64,000 nucleotides of DNA from Tolypothrix sp. PCC 7712 (lineage in GTDB: Bacteria; Cyanobacteriota; Cyanobacteriia; Cyanobacteriales; Nostocaceae), in assembly GCF_025860405.1 (NCBI RefSeq), contig NZ_CP063785.1:7193390-7257389 (forward strand). The letters run 5' to 3'. Every line of letters starts with the position of its first letter. The stretch's first letter is position 1. The position numbers and the translations under genes are program-made. Below, one piece after another: positions 29,247-41,800 of the stretch. The notes below the pieces were generated by a model that was not told the DNA's origin, ran no database searches, and worked only from the letters and a program-made list of their open reading frames with translations.

Positions 29247-29394
29247 ACTCATACCAAATCATACCATTTTGGATTTTGGATTTTGGATTGAGAATTAGTC
29301 TCTGTGTAAGAGTTCTATCCATCCATCTGTCGCATTCTTTTTTCAAATTGGTATCAAAATATGATTTGGTACGAAAGAACTAATGTTCTCAATA

Positions 29395-29426
29395 AAAAAC
29401 TCCACCCAAAAGGGGATGGAGTTTTT
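29395..29426. terminator. Likely bidirectional intrinsic terminator
   Basis: AAAAACTCCA and TGGAGTTTTT (10-bp perfect arms) enclose CCCAAAAGGGGA, with runs of A before and T after. It lies ~200 bp after the lipoxygenase and can stop transcription in either direction. Confidence 0.6.
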
Positions 29427-29825
29427 GGGCATGGGGAATAGGGCATTGGGCATAGCAAAGAGTTACCAATGCCCCTTGTCGGCAGGCGGCTATCCCTCTC
29501 TACCCACAAGGGGATGGAGTTTCCCGCCCAATACTTGTCGGTTAAGGGCAAAAGGCGAAGGGGAAAAGGGACAATAAAAAACCTTTAACCCTTACCCTTT
29601 CACCTTTTCCCCAAACCAAATTAAGAGTTGACAATCCTTAACCGAGCAGTATTGGTTTCCCGCCGACTTCTGATGAAGAGTGCTGAATTTAAAAGACTGC
29701 TCACAAGGGGGAGCCACTGCGGTGGACGGGTTCAGAGGTAACGGATTATCAAGTAGGGATACGGGTTCTGCAAAGCACTACAGCAAACCCGCAGGGTATT
29801 TTGAATTTTAAATTCCTCAGAGGGG
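29427..29825. repeat. Repeat-rich spacer with dispersed-element fragments
   Basis: It contains TACCAATGCCCC and ACAAGGGGATGGAG patches, an imperfect purine/pyrimidine inverted repeat at ~29545-29625, and at ~29711-29805 a GCGGTGGACGGGTTC segment followed ~60 bp later by CCCGCAGGGTA. The last two segments also occur inside the vnfR-like gene at 58968-59053, so they belong to one dispersed family. No gene is seen. Confidence 0.5.
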
Positions 29826-29879
29826 TTGACATTGTGGACTAGTACATTTAACCTAGTAGTTAATTAACTGCGCGGTTAA
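29826..29879 (+). promoter_or_regulatory. Promoter and ArsR-type operator of the regulator gene
   Basis: TTGACA (29826-29831) is a good -35 box; 17 bp later TAACCT is a weak -10. The inverted repeat TTAAC-TGCGCG-GTTAA (29864-29879) lies 16 bp before the ATG and overlaps the palindrome AGTTAATTAACT. A wider pair ATTTAACC/GGTTAAAT brackets the same region. Placement between promoter and gene fits autorepression by the encoded ArsR protein. Confidence 0.6.
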
Positions 29880-29894
29880 ATACATCCAATTTCA

Positions 29895-30245
29895 ATGTCC
29901 ACTGATCAATTGAGCGTCACCTTTGCCGCCCTTGCCGATCCGACTCGGCGAGCAATCCTGGCTCATCTTGCTTTGGGCGAAGCATCGGTAACAGAGCTAG
30001 CCCAACCCTTTGAGATGAGCCTACCTGCCATTTCTAAACATCTCAAAGTGCTGGAGCGTGCGGGATTAATCGCACGGGGTCGAGAGGCTCAGTGGCGACC
30101 CTGTCGATTAGAAGCACAAGCGCTCAAGGATGCAGCAGATTGGATTGAGCAATATCGCCAATTCTGGGAACAGAATTTGGATCGTCTAGACGAGTATTTA
30201 CAACAATTGCAAGCCGAGGATAATAAACGCGATCGCGAATCATAA
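29895..30245 (+). CDS. ArsR-family winged-helix transcriptional regulator
   Basis: The protein has 116 residues. The winged helix spans ~8-85: LADPTRRAILAHLA, then VTELAQPFEMSLPAISKHLKVLERAGLI (recognition helix) and the wing RGREAQWRPCRL. There are no ArsR metal-binding cysteines (ELCVCDL is absent), so it belongs to the subgroup usually encoded next to AHSA1/SRPBCC-domain proteins. That partner gene begins 29 bp downstream but is truncated. The regulator itself looks intact and probably represses its own operon through the dyad just upstream. Confidence 0.85.
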   Translation: MSTDQLSVTFAALADPTRRAILAHLALGEASVTELAQPFEMSLPAISKHLKVLERAGLIARGREAQWRPCRLEAQALKDAADWIEQYRQFWEQNLDRLDEYLQQLQAEDNKRDRES

Positions 30246-31612
30246 ACTGCGTTCCCTTCTTCAGGAGAAACAAGATGTTGAAACAAAATGACTCCACATC
30301 CACTCAGTCTGAACGCGAGATTATCATTACCCGTATCTTCAATGCACCGCGAGAACTTGTATTTCAAGCATGGACAGACCAGCACATTTAATAATCGCAC
30401 TGCTTCCCCAAAGAGAAACTCATCCAAAGTTAAACCCCCAGGAGTGACGACCCACAACACAGGCAATTCCGGCACTTTATCCGGGAAAGTACCATAACCA
30501 TCTGTTAAATAAATACACACGCTTTGAGTTTGCCCATCCCAACTGTCTGTAACTTTCTCAAAAAACGGGACAAATGATGTACCTCCCCCACCTTGGGGTT
30601 TTGGTAAAGTCAGATTGAGATTGAGTTCGTAGGGGCCATAGGCTTCAGCATCAACGTAATAAAGCTGACATTTTAAATGAGGATAAGCACTTAAAATTCC
30701 CTGGACTTCACCTAAAAACATTGACAATTGCTCATGGTCAATTGAGCCACTAGTATCAACAGCTACATATACTTCCACATTTTCTGCTTGCAGAGTTTCC
30801 AGATACAGTTTTCGCCCAATAAAGCGACGGTCGAAGCCGGCAAAGTCTGTAGGTGTCTGCACTAGATAACGCCACAGGTAACTACGCCAATCAATTTGCG
30901 CGGTGCTTAATGCTCCTAATTCCCGTTCTATGCCGGCTGGTAGTAAACCTTGATTCGTGGTGCGGGCGACGATCGCAGCTTGTTGCAAAGCATTATGCCA
31001 GTGGGTTGCCAACACTGCATTTTTTGCGACTGAGAGACTATCGCTGTTACTAGCAGGTACTATCTTTGCATCTGCTTTTCCAGGGTTGGAGAGGCCGTGA
31101 TTTTGGCTAACATTGTTTGTCTCATCTGGAGTTGTCGCCGATGAGGCATCACTAGGGGCTTCATTGAGTAAATCAGGGTACAGTAATTTTACGGTTTTGT
31201 GAGTATCTTTTAATAGCAATTCATAAATTTCTTCGACACTCAAATGCTCTAGTTTAGGTACTCGCAATCCCCCCGGAGGCAATTCAAATACACCCTGTTG
31301 GCTAATAATGCCGTTGACTACTATATCTGCGGCAATATTCCACAGTTCAGCTTCCCGCACACCCCGACGGGTTACATGAAGCAGGGCGGCGTGTAACACT
31401 TCATGTAGTAGCAGTCCGTCTTGTTGTGGAGTGGGTAAAGCCAGCAGATACTCTGGATTAAAAAATATATCTTTACCGTCAGTAGCAGCAGTTGGTATTT
31501 GCACTGATGGAACGAAGCGGGCAAACAAGGCTAGGGTGGCAAAAAATGGCGACTTCATCCGCAAACGCAGCACCGCAGCACTGATAATTCGGGAGCTATT
31601 TTGATTATTCAT
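30089..31612 (-). CDS. VWA-like / DUF2201-type putative metallopeptidase, C-terminus altered by a junction
   Basis: Residues ~1-130 hold a metallopeptidase-like domain with HEVLHAALLH (HExxH plus a third His). Residues ~255-400 hold a VWA-like domain with the MIDAS start AVDTSGSI and YLTDGYG. It pairs with the MoxR ATPase 13 bp upstream, as usual for this family, suggesting a chaperone-like or metal-insertion role. The native-looking sequence ends near residue 407 (LFGEAVRLL). From there the frame runs for ~100 more residues antisense to the AHSA1 fragment and the ArsR gene, a Cys- and Ser-rich stretch with no family likeness (e.g. SACNCCKYSSRR). The junction at ~30389 is a deletion or rearrangement point. 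The product may still fold, with a nonsense tail. Confidence 0.75.
   Translation of the reverse strand: MNNQNSSRIISAAVLRLRMKSPFFATLALFARFVPSVQIPTAATDGKDIFFNPEYLLALPTPQQDGLLLHEVLHAALLHVTRRGVREAELWNIAADIVVNGIISQQGVFELPPGGLRVPKLEHLSVEEIYELLLKDTHKTVKLLYPDLLNEAPSDASSATTPDETNNVSQNHGLSNPGKADAKIVPASNSDSLSVAKNAVLATHWHNALQQAAIVARTTNQGLLPAGIERELGALSTAQIDWRSYLWRYLVQTPTDFAGFDRRFIGRKLYLETLQAENVEVYVAVDTSGSIDHEQLSMFLGEVQGILSAYPHLKCQLYYVDAEAYGPYELNLNLTLPKPQGGGGTSFVPFFEKVTDSWDGQTQSVCIYLTDGYGTFPDKVPELPVLWVVTPGGLTLDEFLFGEAVRLLNVLVCPCLKYKFSRCIEDTGNDNLAFRLSGCGVILFQHLVSPEEGNAVYDSRSRLLSSACNCCKYSSRRSKFCSQNWRYCSIQSAASLSACASNRQGRH
30275..30391 (+). pseudogene. Truncated AHSA1/SRPBCC-domain gene
   Basis: After an AGGAGAAA ribosome site, ATG 30275 opens a frame giving REIIITRIFNAPRELVFQAW…, the typical N-terminus of AHSA1/SRPBCC proteins encoded after ArsR regulators. 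It stops after 38 residues at TAA 30389-30391, where sequence belonging to the convergent VWA gene begins. About 100 residues of the ~140 expected are missing. Confidence 0.75.
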
Positions 31613-31625
31613 CGGTTATGTCTGG

Positions 31626-32627
31626 TCACAAACCCACTAATTGCTGAAAATCTTGGAGAAATTGCTGTAATTTGGCATCTTTCTGGACTAATTGAGCTAG
31701 GGTACCCAGATTTCCCTTACTCCGCATGACTCGAAATAAATCTACAGCAAACAATTGCACCCATTCGGCAGTAGCAACTTGACTGAGCCACAGAAAAGCG
31801 TTGTAAGCTTGGTTTGCGTCAGCCGCACGTACTGTTAAACCGATAGCTGTGGCATATTTAGTACTTGGTTCTTGTGGCCAGGTAATGCGATCGCCTTGAC
31901 CTGCTAAAATCAACTTCAGATTCGGCAGAGTCTTGTAAAGGTCGGTAAAAGCTTGAAACTCACTTGCAGTAGCCACTCCCACTGCTGGTGTAATATCTAA
32001 TTCTGCTTGGTGTAGCGCACTTGCCATTTCCCAAGAACGAGGCGAAGGCCAAGCAGGTTGCTGCGGATCGATTTTGTGCAACAATGTGGGGCGAAAGGAA
32101 ATAAAGGCGATAATTTGCTCGTGTATGCCTTTTTCTAAGGCATAGGCTTTAAAGCTATCAAAATCAGCTTGCACTTCCAAATGTAAAAACCTATTTGCTA
32201 AAGGTGCAGGCATATCAAACACAGCTGCGCGGTCTTCTTTACGATTGCCAGCAGCCCAAACAAACCAATCGGATGGCAAAACATAAGAACCGACTTTTCT
32301 ATCTAAAATCAACTGTTGAGCCACTCCTTGCATTGCTGGCGGTGCCATATTGAGTTCATCGAGAAATAAAATACCTTGACCGCCACGAGGGAGAAATTCT
32401 GGCGGATACCATTTAGATATCCCATCTTCGGCAACGGGTAAACCACGCAAATCAGTTGGTGCAAGTTGGCTGAGGCGTACATCTGTAAACTCAATCTCAA
32501 ACTCTTGAGCTATCTGCTTGACGATGCTCGACTTTCCAATACCAGCCGCCCCCCAAATCATCGTACTAATTTGCAAGTTTTTACTGATTAGATTATTCAA
32601 ATATGCTTTTAACAGAGCAGGAGTCAT
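31626..32627 (-). CDS. MoxR-type AAA+ ATPase
   Basis: The protein has 333 residues. P-loop GAAGIGKSS lies at ~25-33; Walker B is GILFLDELNMAP; sensor 1 lies in WAAGN; the block PAPLANRFLHLEV carries the Arg of the second region of homology. It is followed after 13 bp by the VWA/metallopeptidase-like gene, the classic MoxR-VWA pairing in which the ATPase remodels or loads a client protein. It is soluble. The client is not evident in the neighbourhood; a vMAP-like protein of the kind linked to such pairs is encoded at 638-2002, ~30 kb away. Confidence 0.85.
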   Translation of the reverse strand: MTPALLKAYLNNLISKNLQISTMIWGAAGIGKSSIVKQIAQEFEIEFTDVRLSQLAPTDLRGLPVAEDGISKWYPPEFLPRGGQGILFLDELNMAPPAMQGVAQQLILDRKVGSYVLPSDWFVWAAGNRKEDRAAVFDMPAPLANRFLHLEVQADFDSFKAYALEKGIHEQIIAFISFRPTLLHKIDPQQPAWPSPRSWEMASALHQAELDITPAVGVATASEFQAFTDLYKTLPNLKLILAGQGDRITWPQEPSTKYATAIGLTVRAADANQAYNAFLWLSQVATAEWVQLFAVDLFRVMRSKGNLGTLAQLVQKDAKLQQFLQDFQQLVGL

Positions 32628-32810
32628 GGATTTTTGATTAATACTGATGTTTGTTTCTCAGTATTCCCATCCTTCTCATAAGTATTTCTTTTTTTGAATA
32701 TATTCCTGATTCATGTTTATTGTACTTAGTTGAAACTCTCCGCCCTATAAGTGCGGACTACACCAATTCTTTTTCTAAACACAGATATCCCCGATGCGCT
32801 GGAGTTAGGG

Positions 32811-35800
32811 TTAGACAACTTTGAAATTGGCTTGAATCACAATATCATTGAAATCGCGATCGCCACCACCTGCTAAGTCTTCAACACCCCAAGTATTATT
32901 GCCGAGTGAGAGGAAATGATCTGTATGGTCAGAATTTGCCCCAATAAAGCTAAAATAGACAGAAACATCGCCTTTCAGCCCAGCATCAACTGTACCATTA
33001 GCAATTAGATATGGTGCATAGAATTTCCCACCTGCAAAGGTACTACCAGTTAATACCCCTTGGTCATTCATAGTCATACCATGCTGTTGACTGTTGCGGA
33101 TTGCAGCTTGTGCGTAACCTGCTTCACCAACACGAATTAATTTACCAGTGAGGGAGTCAACCACTGAACCTTGAATGTCTTCAATTTGATAGAAACCGAA
33201 AACATTATCATAAGCCGCTTCACTTTTCACAATTGGGAAGGAAACTTGAACTTGTAACCCAGCTAAATCTGTAAGGTCAATTAGTTCCTCTGTTCCTTGG
33301 GTTTGTAACTTCGCGCCTAAAGGAATCTCTTCATTGGTAATTTCTAACTTCACGACTAAATCAGGGTCAATATCTCCTAATTGATCCTCAAAGCTCAAAC
33401 TAAATTGATTGTTATCCAGAGACGCAACCGTCATGGCTTGGGTAGAACTGGTACCAAAAGGAGAACCAAGAAAGACACGATTCAGCAGATTGCTATTACC
33501 AAGAACTGCATCTAAGCTGGTATTTTGGAAAAACAGCAATCCCAAGTTTTCACGACTAGCTCTTTGAATAATTTTTGTCGGATTAGAAATAAAGTCATCA
33601 GGGAGTACCGAGAACAGCACCTGAGAACGTTTGAGTACAGCATTAAGGTAGCCATCTTGTCCAGGTTTGAAGCCATCAACTTCCCCTTGGGCGTTATCAT
33701 AAGCAACCAACGCAATTTGGTGAATGTTTTGGCTATTGAGGTGCTTACTGCTCAGACTAAACTTGAGATTAATTGTGTCAGTATCGCCTTCTAATTGGAA
33801 TACCTTGGTGTCAGTATTCAAGGTAATATGGGGCTGTTGTGGCTCGATACCGCCAAAAGGTGCTGCATACTGTAAGCCAGAACTGGTATAAAGTTCATTC
33901 AGTCCGCGTGGTAACAGATTTGTATCAAAATTACGGGCGTATACTTCACCTGCATTACCTACCGCCTTAATTACCTGAACTGCAAAATCATTGGCGAGTC
34001 CCAGCTTTGCACCAAGATTACCTTTAATTCCTAAGAATGCCAGAATTTCCGGCGTAAAATCATTATTGGGGTCAGCGTCGGTATTACGAGCAATCAAGTC
34101 ATCAATATTAGTGGAACTAATGCCGTATTCTTCAGCTTGCACCAAAGTATACATTGTCCACCGAACTACATCAGCCCAATCCGATTGGTTTTCATCAATG
34201 ATTAAAGCTAAAGGTTCTTTAGAAAAAGTATCCTGGAGAATTTGGTGTTCTTGTGGCTGAGATAAAGTGGGAATTTTGCCTGCTAAGAGTGTAACGTCAT
34301 TAAAGACGGCTTCGACCTCACCGCGATCGTAAGCGGCGTACATATCAGCAGAATTATCGAAAGTGACAAGGGTAGGACTGGCGCTAAATTTTACCAATGC
34401 ATCTTGCAAATTGCTCAATGCAGTTGTACCTGACATCCCACTGAGTAAACCAATTTTACGACCATTGAGAGTCGGGATGGAACTAATACCGCTATTTTTG
34501 CGGGTGAGAATACCTTGTCCGGTATAGAGATAAATCGGACTGTAATCAATTCCGTAACTCGCGTCACGCACCAAGTTCTCTGTATAAGCCGCAGCAGAAG
34601 CATCTACTACACCATTAGCTGTATTACCAAAGCCATCGGCAAAAGCTTGTTGTACAAATTTTACTTGATTGGGATTGCCAAATACGGCTGCGGCTAATGC
34701 TCTACCTAAATCTGCATCAAAGCCTTTGATTGTGCCATCTTCCTGCTTTACCGTAAAACCAGGGAAATTAAAGGGTTCAGGTAAGCCAAAATTCAGCACA
34801 CCTCTTTGTTTGATTTCGTCTAAGACGTTACGTTTGTCATTGTCAATCAGATTCAGTTCTTTAGGTGTACCTGAGAAAGGCGGTGTATACATTAAACCGC
34901 CATCAGTCCATAGAAGATTGCGATCGCGCTCTAAATTCGGAAAATGACGCTGATAAATTTCGCCGTAGTTACCAACCTGCTTAATCACTTGGACGATGAA
35001 ATCATCGCGCAAACCTAAAGCAGCCCCCAATTTTTCTTGCAAGCCTAAGAAACGGCGAATAGCAGGGTCAGAATCATTATTGGGGTTATCATCTTTATTT
35101 ACTGCCAGAATTTGGTCAATATTTTGGGAAGTAATGCCAAATTCTTCAGCTTGAATTGTGGCGTAAGTTACCCAGCGTACCACATCAGCCCAAGCAGATT
35201 CATTTTCTGGCAGTACTAAGGCGATGGGTTCTTTAGAAAATTCGCCATCAAGAAGCTTGTGTTTTTGTGGATCTGGGAAGTTACGTAAGTAATTATCAAC
35301 TAAAGCTGTATCAATAGACAGAGCAGGAATTTCGCCTTTTTCATAAGCCGCAAACATCTGCGCTCCATTGTCAAACCAGCGCGGTGTAAAGTTAATACCT
35401 AAAGGTTGCAGTATATTTACTAAATTAGCGTAGGCTGTACTGCCGCTAACAACACCAATTGTTGCACCTTTGAGATCTTCAATCTTCTGAATCTTGCCGT
35501 CAGTGGGGACTAAAATACCTTGGTGATCGTAAAGATACACTGGGCCAAAATCCACATTTAAACCACCATCTCGGACAAGATTCTCAGTCACTCGCCTAAC
35601 GCTGAGGTCAAGGTTTTTATTAGCAACTTGAGTAAAACCATCGCTAGAGGTGGTGTTAACGATTTCAACTTGGTTTTTGTTACCAAATAAAGCAGCTGCT
35701 AAAGCACCAACAAATTCTAAATCAAAGCTGAGAATCGAGTTTTGGCTGGATGAAGCAACTTTGAGATAACCTCTTTGTAAAATTGCTTCTAAGAGGTTAG

Positions 35801-38800
35801 CCGCAGTTCCTTGGCTGCTCTGAACTAGATCATTCAATACTGCGGGAGCATTAAAGCTATACAGGTTTTCCTGTATCAGTTTATTTTCAGTAGATGGAAT
35901 CGGGGTGGGTTGGTCAACAAGTTCTAGAATTTGGTCAAGGTGAGAAAAGTAGGCGTAGGTTTTGCCTTGATTTTGGATCAGTGCGAGATTTTTTCCTTGG
36001 AAGTCTAAGACACCATTAATAAAGCGGAAACCACTGAGGTCACTGATACCAAAACCGGAAGCCGAAATCTGGATTTTGTCTCCTTGTTCGGGATCGAAAT
36101 CGAGAATTGTGTCAAAGCCGTCATTGGGAGAGTTGAAGAAGAAGACATCTGCACCAGTACCGCCATTGAGGATGTCATCTCCCGTACCACCGACGATGAT
36201 ATCATTACTGCTACCAGCAACTATCCAGTCGTTATCTTCGTTACCGTAAATGGTGTCTTGACCGTCGCCACCTTCTAGCTGATCGTTACCTTGATTACCT
36301 TCTAAATAGTCATTGCCTAAACCAGCTAAGATTATATCGCTACCGACACCACCTAAAAGGCGATCGCTTCCTTCACCACCTTCTAATCTATCGCTACCTG
36401 CACCGCCTTCTAAGGAGTCGTCACCAAAGTTACCTTCGAGTTGGTCGTTACCATCTCCGCCGATCAGGGTATCATTACTGCTACCACCGAGTAAGAAGTC
36501 ATTGCCTTCTTTACCATCAAGATAATCGTTACCTTCTTTACCTTCGAGTTGATCGTTACCAACACCACCAGTGAGGGTATTAGCCAACAAATTACCCTTA
36601 AGAACTACTCCTTTTGTAGCTGAATCTGCGGTTGTTTGGTCATCATCTTGAATATCTATCAAGGCGACTTTAGCATTTGGCGCGATCGCATAACCTTCAC
36701 CCACAGTTTTCAAGTTCAAGGCGATACTTTCTAAGTTTTCTGCCAAGTTATCATTAAGAACTTGAACCTCAATTACCGCAGTAGTTTCACCAGGAGCAAT
36801 ATTGATTTCCCCTGTAGTTGCGCTGACAATTTGATAATCTTCCCCTAAAGTAGCTGTACCGGAGAAGTCATAGAGAATCTTTAAACCTTGGTTTGGTGCT
36901 TCTTGGGTTAAATCTATGCGGAATTGTACCTTAGTCGCATCAGCCTCAGAAACCCTTGCTGGCGATACACTTACAGAAGCATAACGATTACCAAAGCTAT
37001 TACCGTTAGCATCAACTAAATAATAGTTTTGATCAAAAGTCGCGGCGATCGCACCTATAAGTTGCTCTGTAGTCAGTTCCCCCCCAGCCATCTGCTGTAC
37101 TAAGAAAGGAATATGTTCTTCGGTAACTCGTTTGAGAGAGGCTAGTACTGGTAAGGCTTCCGATACAGCTTTTGATGCACCCACTTTCGCCACTTTCTCT
37201 AAATACTCATTACCTGCGGCTGCGGCTAAAGCTAAAGCACTTACTTGTTCAGCCGATGCAGTTAATTGATTGCGCTCAAGTACTGAGTTAAAGAAGGATT
37301 TGAGAATCTCTGTATTCGTCAAATCCAGGTGAGAATAAATGCTATTTTGCAGATATACAGCTAGGGCATTAATGGCTTCTAGTAAATTATTAGGATTAAC
37401 TACACCTGTAGCAGCTTGTTGCAAACCATCTAAGAAAGCACGGGTTTGATTGAGCAGAGATTGTACTTGAATATGTGACAAATAGACATCTAAGCCAATT
37501 TCTTGCTTTTCTCCCACAGCTTTGAGGGGGTCGAAACTTTCGAGATTTGATGCCAAATCTAAGCCCAATTGCTGTTTAATGATGCCATCGGCTGCGTCTC
37601 GGCTCAAGCCTGATTGTACTAGTCTTGCTTCTAAGCTAGTTAACGGTGTCACAATCGCCGAACCTGGTAAGGCAATTAAAGCACCAGAAGACAAACCACT
37701 AGAAGTATCAAAGCCGCCTAATCCTACTAATTGCGCCTCATCAACCCCAATTTCACCATCACCATTAGTATCGACTTCTTGGGGAATATCCAGGTTAAAT
37801 TGACCGTATTCATCGGAAATTGTCTTAACTTCCCCTACATCCCACTGATTATTAAAGTTGGTATCTAAAAAGATTGTGGCACCAGCAATATAACTTTGGG
37901 AAAGTGCGCCACTGAAGGTAAAGCCATCAGCACTCAGGGTGAATTTAGCTAAGTTAAAGCGGGCAAATTCTTCTTTCCATACAGTTCCGACAAAAAGTAC
38001 TTTAATTTCTGCTTCTAAGAAAGCATCAATACTACCATTGAGATCAAACAATTCCCAAGGCTTGCTAATACGAGAAATAATCTCGGAACCGCGCACTTTT
38101 CCATCGCTAGTTCCTGTATTTTCCCCAATATCTACGACATCAATACCAAGATAACCTTGAACACCACCCCGCACTGTCGCATCAGCCACGCCAACATCTA
38201 AGCCTAAACCAGCAGTAATTGTGGCATTTAAAGACAATTCATCAACATCTTTACCGTTTGCATCCCAATCTTTGAGATAAAAACCGTCAAAGATTTTGTA
38301 AATACTGCTGAACTCAAAATCATCATCCTTCCAATCATTAACTCCGGCGGTATCGAAACCTACAACCAAGTTAGTTTTCGCGGAGAAACTTCCACCAAGT
38401 TCACCTTTAACTGGCCCCCAAATCGGGAAACTCTTGGAAATGCCAAAGTTAAATTCCAAGTCAGGAATATCATAAATCACCAAGTCGGTGGTTTTTCCTA
38501 ACAGCAAGTCAATGGCTTTGAGGGGATTGGTAAGAATGGGGAATTGTAAGCCTTCAATATTTTTCAGCTTACTTAAGAAGCTACCTGTGGAACTACCACT
38601 AGTTTTATTGGTGGCACTAGTGAGGGGATCGGCTGCTGTTTTGGTAGTTTGTAAACCACCTGTATTACTAGAACTGGTATCAATTTTATTTGCTGCTTGG
38701 GTAGTATCTTTGCTAGCTGCTTTCAAATCATTGAGGGCAAAACTACCTAAATCAATAACAATTGGCTGATTGGCAGGAATTTTGCTCAGTTCAGTAATTA

Positions 38801-41800
38801 AATCGACAATATCACCGACAGCTTTAATAAACCGCTCGGATTTTTCTAATTTTGCCCGATCTTCAGGAGGCGCTAACCGTTTAGCAACTTCAAAAACTGT
38901 GACTGTACCATCGTGATTGGCATCAAATAAATCACCTAAACCGAGTTGAGTAAATAACTTGGTATCAGCATTCAGGAGTTTAATAACTGGTTTAATTGGC
39001 TCAATAATATTATTAACTTCTTTGATGACTGGCCCCATTAAATTACTAATGAATGAGCCTAAATCAATTGCTACATTATTGAGTTTTATATTTGTCCCAT
39101 TTTTGTTGGCTTGTTGAACATTGCCGTAATTGAAAATCGGGAAATTGGCAGTAACATCAAAACTAAAGGAGGGAAAAACCGGACTACCATTAATGCTGGT
39201 TTTAGCTTTTAAACCGAGATTAGCTTCGCCTTTGAGTTGATAATCAATGAAGTTATAAAAGTCCTGCTGATTAGTTTTCGCTGTCTTAAAGACATTAATT
39301 AAATCCAAAGCACTCAGGCGACCACCATCATCAATTCCTTTGGATGTCCATTTATTACCGTCGTAGTTTAAGCCAATATTTAATCCGGCAACTGTTCCCG
39401 ATAAGTCAATAATTTTATTAGCAGAATTAGCAGCTTTGGTAACTGTAATTTGGGGATTATCTATTTTAATTTCTGGGATGTATTTGGTAATTACATCAGG
39501 TAAACCGAGACTATCCAAAGATACGAAAGACTTCAAATCAATGCCTTGGGGTGCAGAAAATTGCACTTTATCGTTACTAACAAAGAAATCGACTGTTGGT
39601 AACTTACTGCTTAAGCTGGTAGGAATTCCTAAGGAAGTTGCTAAAGTAGCTAAATTCACCCCAGAAGCGGAAAACTGATAATTAGTACTTCCCGAATTAA
39701 AGTTAGTTAACAGTAAATTCGGATTAGTCAGGGTGAGATTTGGCGGTGCAGTGAAAATGCTATTAATTCCGGGGATAGCATTAATAACTTGACTGAGGTT
39801 AATTTGGTTAGAAGAGAATTGGAATTGATTGTTACTCAACCCCACATTCACATTACCAAAAGCATTAAGTAAATCTTTAACTGGCGTAGCTACACTACTA
39901 GGAACTAATGCCGAACCTTGGGAAATTAGCCAATCTGCTAATTGTTTGGTAGGTAATTGATCGGCTTTAAAGCTAAAGTTAGCATCTCGCCAACTGGTAG
40001 CACCAAGGGGTTTAGTTAGGGTGAGGCTAGGATTAGTAATTGGTAAATCGAGAGTTTTAACATTGAGCGCATCTAAGCCAGGAATTTTCTCTAAAACATC
40101 GCTCAAATCTAGGATACCTTCATAGGTAATCTGAATCTGACTATCACCTATTTGCAAATCTACTCTTCTAGCTAAATCCAGCAAATCCTCAACTACGTTT
40201 AGTACTTCACCAGGTAAAACGGCTTTCGCTTGTTTGGTTAACCAATCTACTAATTCCTGTTTTGGCAAATGATCCGCAGTTAAGGAATAGTTGGCATTAG
40301 AAGCACCTTTATCTAGGTTAGAAATGCTGAGAACAGGATTGGTAATTGGTAAAGTTAAGCCAATAGTTTGTAATTCTGATAAGCCAGGAATCTGCTTAAT
40401 CACACTAGCTAAATCCAGCGTTCCTGGGTAACTAATTTGTAGCTGGTTATTTTTGAAGAGAACCTCAAAATCGGCGGCGGTGGAAATTAGGGAACTAATA
40501 ACATTTTTAACTGATGACGGTAGCGCACTCGCTGCTTGATCGATTAACCATTTCTTCAAGCCATCTTTATTGAGTTTTTCTGCACTAAAGTTAAAATCTG
40601 TGCTGGTAATGTTATTTGTAGTTACTCGCGTCAGAGTTAAAGTTGGTTTAGTAACAGTAAGGGCGTTATTTGGCGGTAGGGGAACATTACTAATTCCAGG
40701 AATATTTTTAATTAGCCCAACGACATCAACAGTACCGTCATAAAGGACTTGGATTTGTTTATCTGTCAGGAGAATATTAACATCCTGTGCTAACCCCTTA
40801 AGTCCATTGAGAATATCCTTAGCTTCTGCTGGTAAAGCATTACCAGCTTTGGTGATTAACCAATTTTGTAAATCAGCAATTGGTAGTTTTTCGGCACTAA
40901 AGCTAAAGTCTGCATCCTTACCTGGGTTGGTAATCGTAATACTGGGATTTTTAACATTTAAAGTTAAACCAGTAAAGTCAAAATCCTTGATACCAGGAAT
41001 TTCTTTGAGGATATTTACTAGATTGAGATCGCCTTGATAATTTACTTGGAATTGACTATCACCAAAGCGAATATCTAATTGTTCGCCTACCGCCGCTAAA
41101 GCGTTGAAAATTCCTTGTAATTCTGTAGGAATTAAAGATTTAGCTTGTTCTTTTAGCCAGCTAATTAACTCCTGTTTTGGTAAATGTTGAGCAGCAAAAC
41201 TATAACTTGCACTCTTACCAGGATTAGTAATAGTTAAACTGGGGTTGAGAACAGGTAATTTCAGGTTATTGAGGGGTAATTCATTTAATCCGGGAATTTC
41301 TTTGAGGAGGGTAGCTAAATCAACCGAACCTTCATAAGCAATTTCTAGCTGATTATTGCCTACTTCTAAATTAATACCTTCAGAAATATTCATCAAAGTA
41401 TTGAATACCTTGACTAAATCTGCGGGTAGTAATTCTGTGGCTTTTTCTTTTGCCCACTGTACCAGTTCTTCTTTAGGTAAGCGATCGCTCTTGAGTAAAT
41501 ACTGGGCTGTGGCTGTTCCAGGATTGAGAATGGTGATACTAGGATTAGTCACAGGGAGGTTTAACCCAGATAAAGCACCAATATCTTTCACCCCAGGGAT
41601 TAAGCCGATAACTTGGGAAAGATCCAAATTGCCATTATAAGCAAGTTGCATTTGTCCCTTACCCAAAACTAAATCAATATTGGTTCCCAGCGCCAGTAAT
41701 TGATTGAGAACTGATTTCACCGCGTCGGGTAAGCTATTGGTAGCTGTGGTTTTTAGCCAATTTAGGAGATCCTTGGTAGGTAGGCGATCGCTATTGAAGA

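Noticed and set aside
30089..30388. Cys/Ser-rich C-terminal tail of the VWA protein as a new domain
   Set aside because: It is the antisense reading of the AHSA1 fragment and ArsR gene, created by the junction.
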